From positions 1 to 7,183 of the forward strand of contig DJXI01000046.1 of the NCBI GenBank assembly GCA_002449695.1: DNA of 7,183 nt, in the 5' to 3' direction. A program made the position numbers and the translations under genes. This DNA comes from Verrucomicrobia bacterium UBA7008. Lineage in GTDB: Bacteria; Verrucomicrobiota; Kiritimatiellia; RFP12; UBA1067. The stretch's first letter is position 1, and each line of letters opens with the position of its first letter. The notes under the pieces were generated by a model. That model had not been told where the DNA came from. It saw nothing but the letters and a program-made list of their open reading frames with translations, and ran no database searches. Positions 4,895 to 7,183 of the stretch are shown here, piece after piece.

Positions 4895-7183
4895 ACCAGG
4901 TTCCTCCCACAGCATTTCTTGTACTTCTTCCCCGACCCGCACGGGCAGGGATCGTTGCGCCCCACGGCGGGCTGCGCGCGCGGCGCGGCGGCTGGGGCTG
5001 GGGCCGCGCCGTGCGGCGCGACCGGCGGACGCGACATCATCGACGCGAAGACGTCGCCTATCGTCTTCTGGGACGCGCCGCCTCTCTCGGGCGCGGCCGC
5101 GGCCGAGCCCGACGACCTCTCGCTGTCCGTCACGGTGATTTCGTCGGCGTTGGTGCGGACGTGATGAACCCCGGCCGCGGCGAGCATGCGCTGCATGCGC
5201 GCAGCAGTCGCGCTCCTGAACTCGGCAGAGACGACCTTGGTCTTTATCGTGGCGATCAGCGTCTCGAACATCGAGAACGCCTCCTTCTTGTATTCGATCA
5301 GCGGATCGCGCTGACCGTATGCGCGAAGGTTAACTCCCTGCCTGAGGTCGTCCATCGCGCGGAGGTAGTCCTGCCATTCGCGGTCGATCACCTGAAGGAA
5401 CACGCCGCGTTCCATGAAGGGAAGAGTCTCCGCGTCCTCGCTCGCGCACTTCGCCTCGTAGGCCTCCTCGACGCGCTTGTAGACAAGGTCGCCCGCAAGA
5501 CCGGGCGTGCCCATGAGCGGGCGCAGCTCCTCCTCGGTCACGGATACCGGGAACGAGACCCCGAGCCAGCTCATGAAGTCCTCGAGAGAGCCGTCCTTCG
5601 GGCTGAAGAGGTAGCGCTCGGCCTGGGTCTGGATGAGGTCGTTGGCGACATCGAGGACAAGGCCGTGTACTGTCGCGGCGTCGCCTGTGAGCACCTTGCC
5701 GCGAAGCTCGTAGACGATCGTGCGCTGCTTGTTCATCACGTCGTCGTACTCGAGCGTGCGCTTGCGGACGGCGAAGTGCTGCTGCTCGACGCGGCGCTGC
5801 GCCGTCTCGACCGACTTGTTGAGCCAGCGGTGCTCCATGACCTCGCCTTCCTTGAGCCCGAGCTTCTGCATTATGCCGGAGATTCTCTGGGAGCCGAAGA
5901 GGCGCATGAGCTGGTCTTCGAGCGAGATGAAGAACTGCGAGGAACCGGGGTCGCCCTGGCGCGAGCAGCGGCCCCTGAGCTGGCGGTCGATGCGACGCGA
6001 CTCATGGCGCTCGGAACCGATGACATGGAGTCCACCGAGCTCTGCGACGCCCTCTCCGAGCTTGATGTCGGTGCCGCGGCCCGCCATGTTCGTCGCGATC
6101 GTCACGGCGCCGCGCTGGCCGGCGAGCGCAACGATCTCGGCTTCGCGCGCGTGGTTCTTTGCGTTCAGGACCTCGTGCGGGATGTGCGCGAGCTTGAGCA
6201 TGCGCGAGAGTATCTCGGAAGTGTCCACCGTGACGGTGCCGAGGAGGATCGGCTGGCCCTTCGCATGGCGCTCGGCGACGTCGGCGATGATCGCCTTGAA
6301 CTTCTCGCGCTGGGTGCGGTAGATCTGGTCGTTGCCGTCGATGCGGTTCACCGGCTTGTTCGTCGGGATCGAGACGACGTCGAGCTTGTAGATCGACTTG
6401 AATTCGCTCGCCTCGGTCTCGGCGGTGCCGGTCATGCCGGCGAGCTTCTTGTAGAGGCGGAAGTAGTTCTGGATCGTGATCGTCGCGAGGGTCTGCGACT
6501 CCTTCTCGATCTCGACGCCCTCCTTCGCCTCGACCGCCTGATGGAGACCGTCGGACCACCTGCGCCCCGGAAGGACGCGGCCCGTGAACTCGTCGACGAT
6601 GTAGACGTGGTTGTCCTGCACGACGTAGTCGACGTCGCGTTCGTAGAGGCAGTAGGCGCGGAGGAGCTGGTCAACGACGTGCACGCGGTCGGACTTCTCG
6701 ACGAACGACGACTGCGTGTCGCGGCGGCGCTCGAGGCGCTCCTGCTCGGTGAGCGACGTGTCGCCGTCGATCGCGCTCATCTCGGCGGCGAGGTCGGGGA
6801 GGACGAAGAGCTTCGGGTCCTCTGGGCATATCTTCTCGCAGCCCTTGTCGGTCAGCGAGACCTCGCGCGTACGCTCGTCGATCGTGAAGTAGAGCTCCTC
6901 CTTGAGCTCGCGGGCATGCTCCTTGCGCATCTCGGAGAGCATCTGCATCTCGACGTCCTCGTGCATCTTGCGAACATCGGCGTCCTCGAGGAGGTGCATG
7001 AGCTGCTTGTGCTTCGGCATCGAGTGGTAGACCTGGTAGATGCGGTCCTTCACCTTCTCGACGTCGCCGGACTCAAGCGCCTTCTTCGCCTCCTGGATGA
7101 GGTCGTTGCACTGCGCGGTCTGGACGCGCACGATCGCGGACACCATCGGATTCAGCGCCTGGTAGATGTGCGAGGTCGAGAGC
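4891..7183 (-). CDS. secA: Protein translocase ATPase SecA, C-terminal 763 residues (5' end outside window)
   Basis: SecA drives preproteins through SecYEG with ATP. The frame is open to the window edge, so the N-terminal part with Walker A and DEAD motifs is missing. Visible in order: a charged, helical stretch (about 7140-6690) that is an insertion near the preprotein cross-linking domain, found in Bacteroidota-type but not E. coli-type SecA; VDEFTGRVLPGRRWSDGLHQ; KLAGMTGTAETEA; VTIATNMAGRGTDIKLG; SERHESRRIDRQLRGR followed by CSRQGDPGSS (motif VI region); the wing and scaffold domains with RQGVNLRAYGQRDPL; an Ala/Pro-rich linker; and the C-terminal zinc and SecB/lipid-binding motif CPCGSGKKYKKCC (4947-4909). 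Motif VI usually reads GR(A/S)GRQGD, here GRCSRQGD. The stop overlaps the ispD start by 4 nt. Positions such as 7146 are internal methionines, not the true start. Confidence 0.97.
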   Translation of the reverse strand, partial: LSTSHIYQALNPMVSAIVRVQTAQCNDLIQEAKKALESGDVEKVKDRIYQVYHSMPKHKQLMHLLEDADVRKMHEDVEMQMLSEMRKEHARELKEELYFTIDERTREVSLTDKGCEKICPEDPKLFVLPDLAAEMSAIDGDTSLTEQERLERRRDTQSSFVEKSDRVHVVDQLLRAYCLYERDVDYVVQDNHVYIVDEFTGRVLPGRRWSDGLHQAVEAKEGVEIEKESQTLATITIQNYFRLYKKLAGMTGTAETEASEFKSIYKLDVVSIPTNKPVNRIDGNDQIYRTQREKFKAIIADVAERHAKGQPILLGTVTVDTSEILSRMLKLAHIPHEVLNAKNHAREAEIVALAGQRGAVTIATNMAGRGTDIKLGEGVAELGGLHVIGSERHESRRIDRQLRGRCSRQGDPGSSQFFISLEDQLMRLFGSQRISGIMQKLGLKEGEVMEHRWLNKSVETAQRRVEQQHFAVRKRTLEYDDVMNKQRTIVYELRGKVLTGDAATVHGLVLDVANDLIQTQAERYLFSPKDGSLEDFMSWLGVSFPVSVTEEELRPLMGTPGLAGDLVYKRVEEAYEAKCASEDAETLPFMERGVFLQVIDREWQDYLRAMDDLRQGVNLRAYGQRDPLIEYKKEAFSMFETLIATIKTKVVSAEFRSATAARMQRMLAAAGVHHVRTNADEITVTDSERSSGSAAAAPERGGASQKTIGDVFASMMSRPPVAPHGAAPAPAAAPRAQPAVGRNDPCPCGSGKKYKKCCGRNLV
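4903..4908 (-). promoter_or_regulatory. Shine-Dalgarno of ispD inside the secA coding end
   Basis: GGGAGG on the minus strand encodes the Gly-Arg of the secA C terminus (CCGRNLV) and lies 8 nt before the ispD ATG at 4894. This supports the short ispD start and translational coupling through the ATGA overlap. Confidence 0.75.

Noticed and set aside
4895..4942. 16-residue N-terminal extension of ispD from ATG 4942
   Set aside because: It overlaps the secA zinc-motif codons; IspD proteins begin right before the nucleotide loop, and a Shine-Dalgarno fits ATG 4894.

Overview
All eight genes that can be supported lie on the minus strand. Read in transcription order (high to low coordinates) they are: the C-terminal part of secA (cut by the window edge), ispD, a calcineurin-like phosphoesterase, pyrH, frr, an Ala/Pro-rich protein with one C-terminal membrane segment, an ABC-2 type permease, and the first 57 codons of an MFS sugar-acid transporter (cut by the other edge). 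The coding DNA is GC-rich, while the intergenic gaps are short and strikingly AT-rich. SecA has the long insertion in its cross-linking domain region known from Bacteroidota/Chlorobi-type SecA and a GRCSRQGD motif. This, with the high GC and the Ala/Pro-rich tail-anchored protein, suggests the PVC superphylum (Kiritimatiellota/Lentisphaerota/Verrucomicrobiota side). That placement is an impression from motifs, not a database result.

Region by region: 7183-3492 is a tightly coupled block, secA-ispD (ATGA overlap) and ispD-phosphoesterase (TAATG overlap). A 53-nt gap at 3439-3491 holds a good promoter-like sequence (TTGCCG-17 nt-TATACT) and a weak terminator-like hairpin. pyrH and frr follow (nucleotide metabolism and ribosome recycling), then the tail-anchored protein and the permease, which overlap by GTGA. 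The 67-nt gap at 174-240 contains a perfect 14-bp palindrome that includes a TATAAT box just ahead of the MFS gene.

The core genes are housekeeping: protein export (SecA), isoprenoid precursor synthesis (IspD), UMP phosphorylation (PyrH) and ribosome recycling (RRF). The pyrH-frr neighbourhood is common in bacteria, but here it sits downstream of secA-ispD-phosphoesterase instead of rpsB-tsf.

The most unusual structure is non-coding. The two gaps on either side of frr are almost entirely filled with tandem copies of the same heptamer (consensus TTTGAAG on the transcribed strand), running from the stop codon of one gene to near the ribosome binding site of the next. The second unusual point is that the pyrH and MFS start codons both lie exactly 7 nt after a near-perfect -10 box and have no Shine-Dalgarno, which suggests leaderless transcripts. 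I see no CRISPR array, tRNA, rRNA, insertion sequence or defence system.
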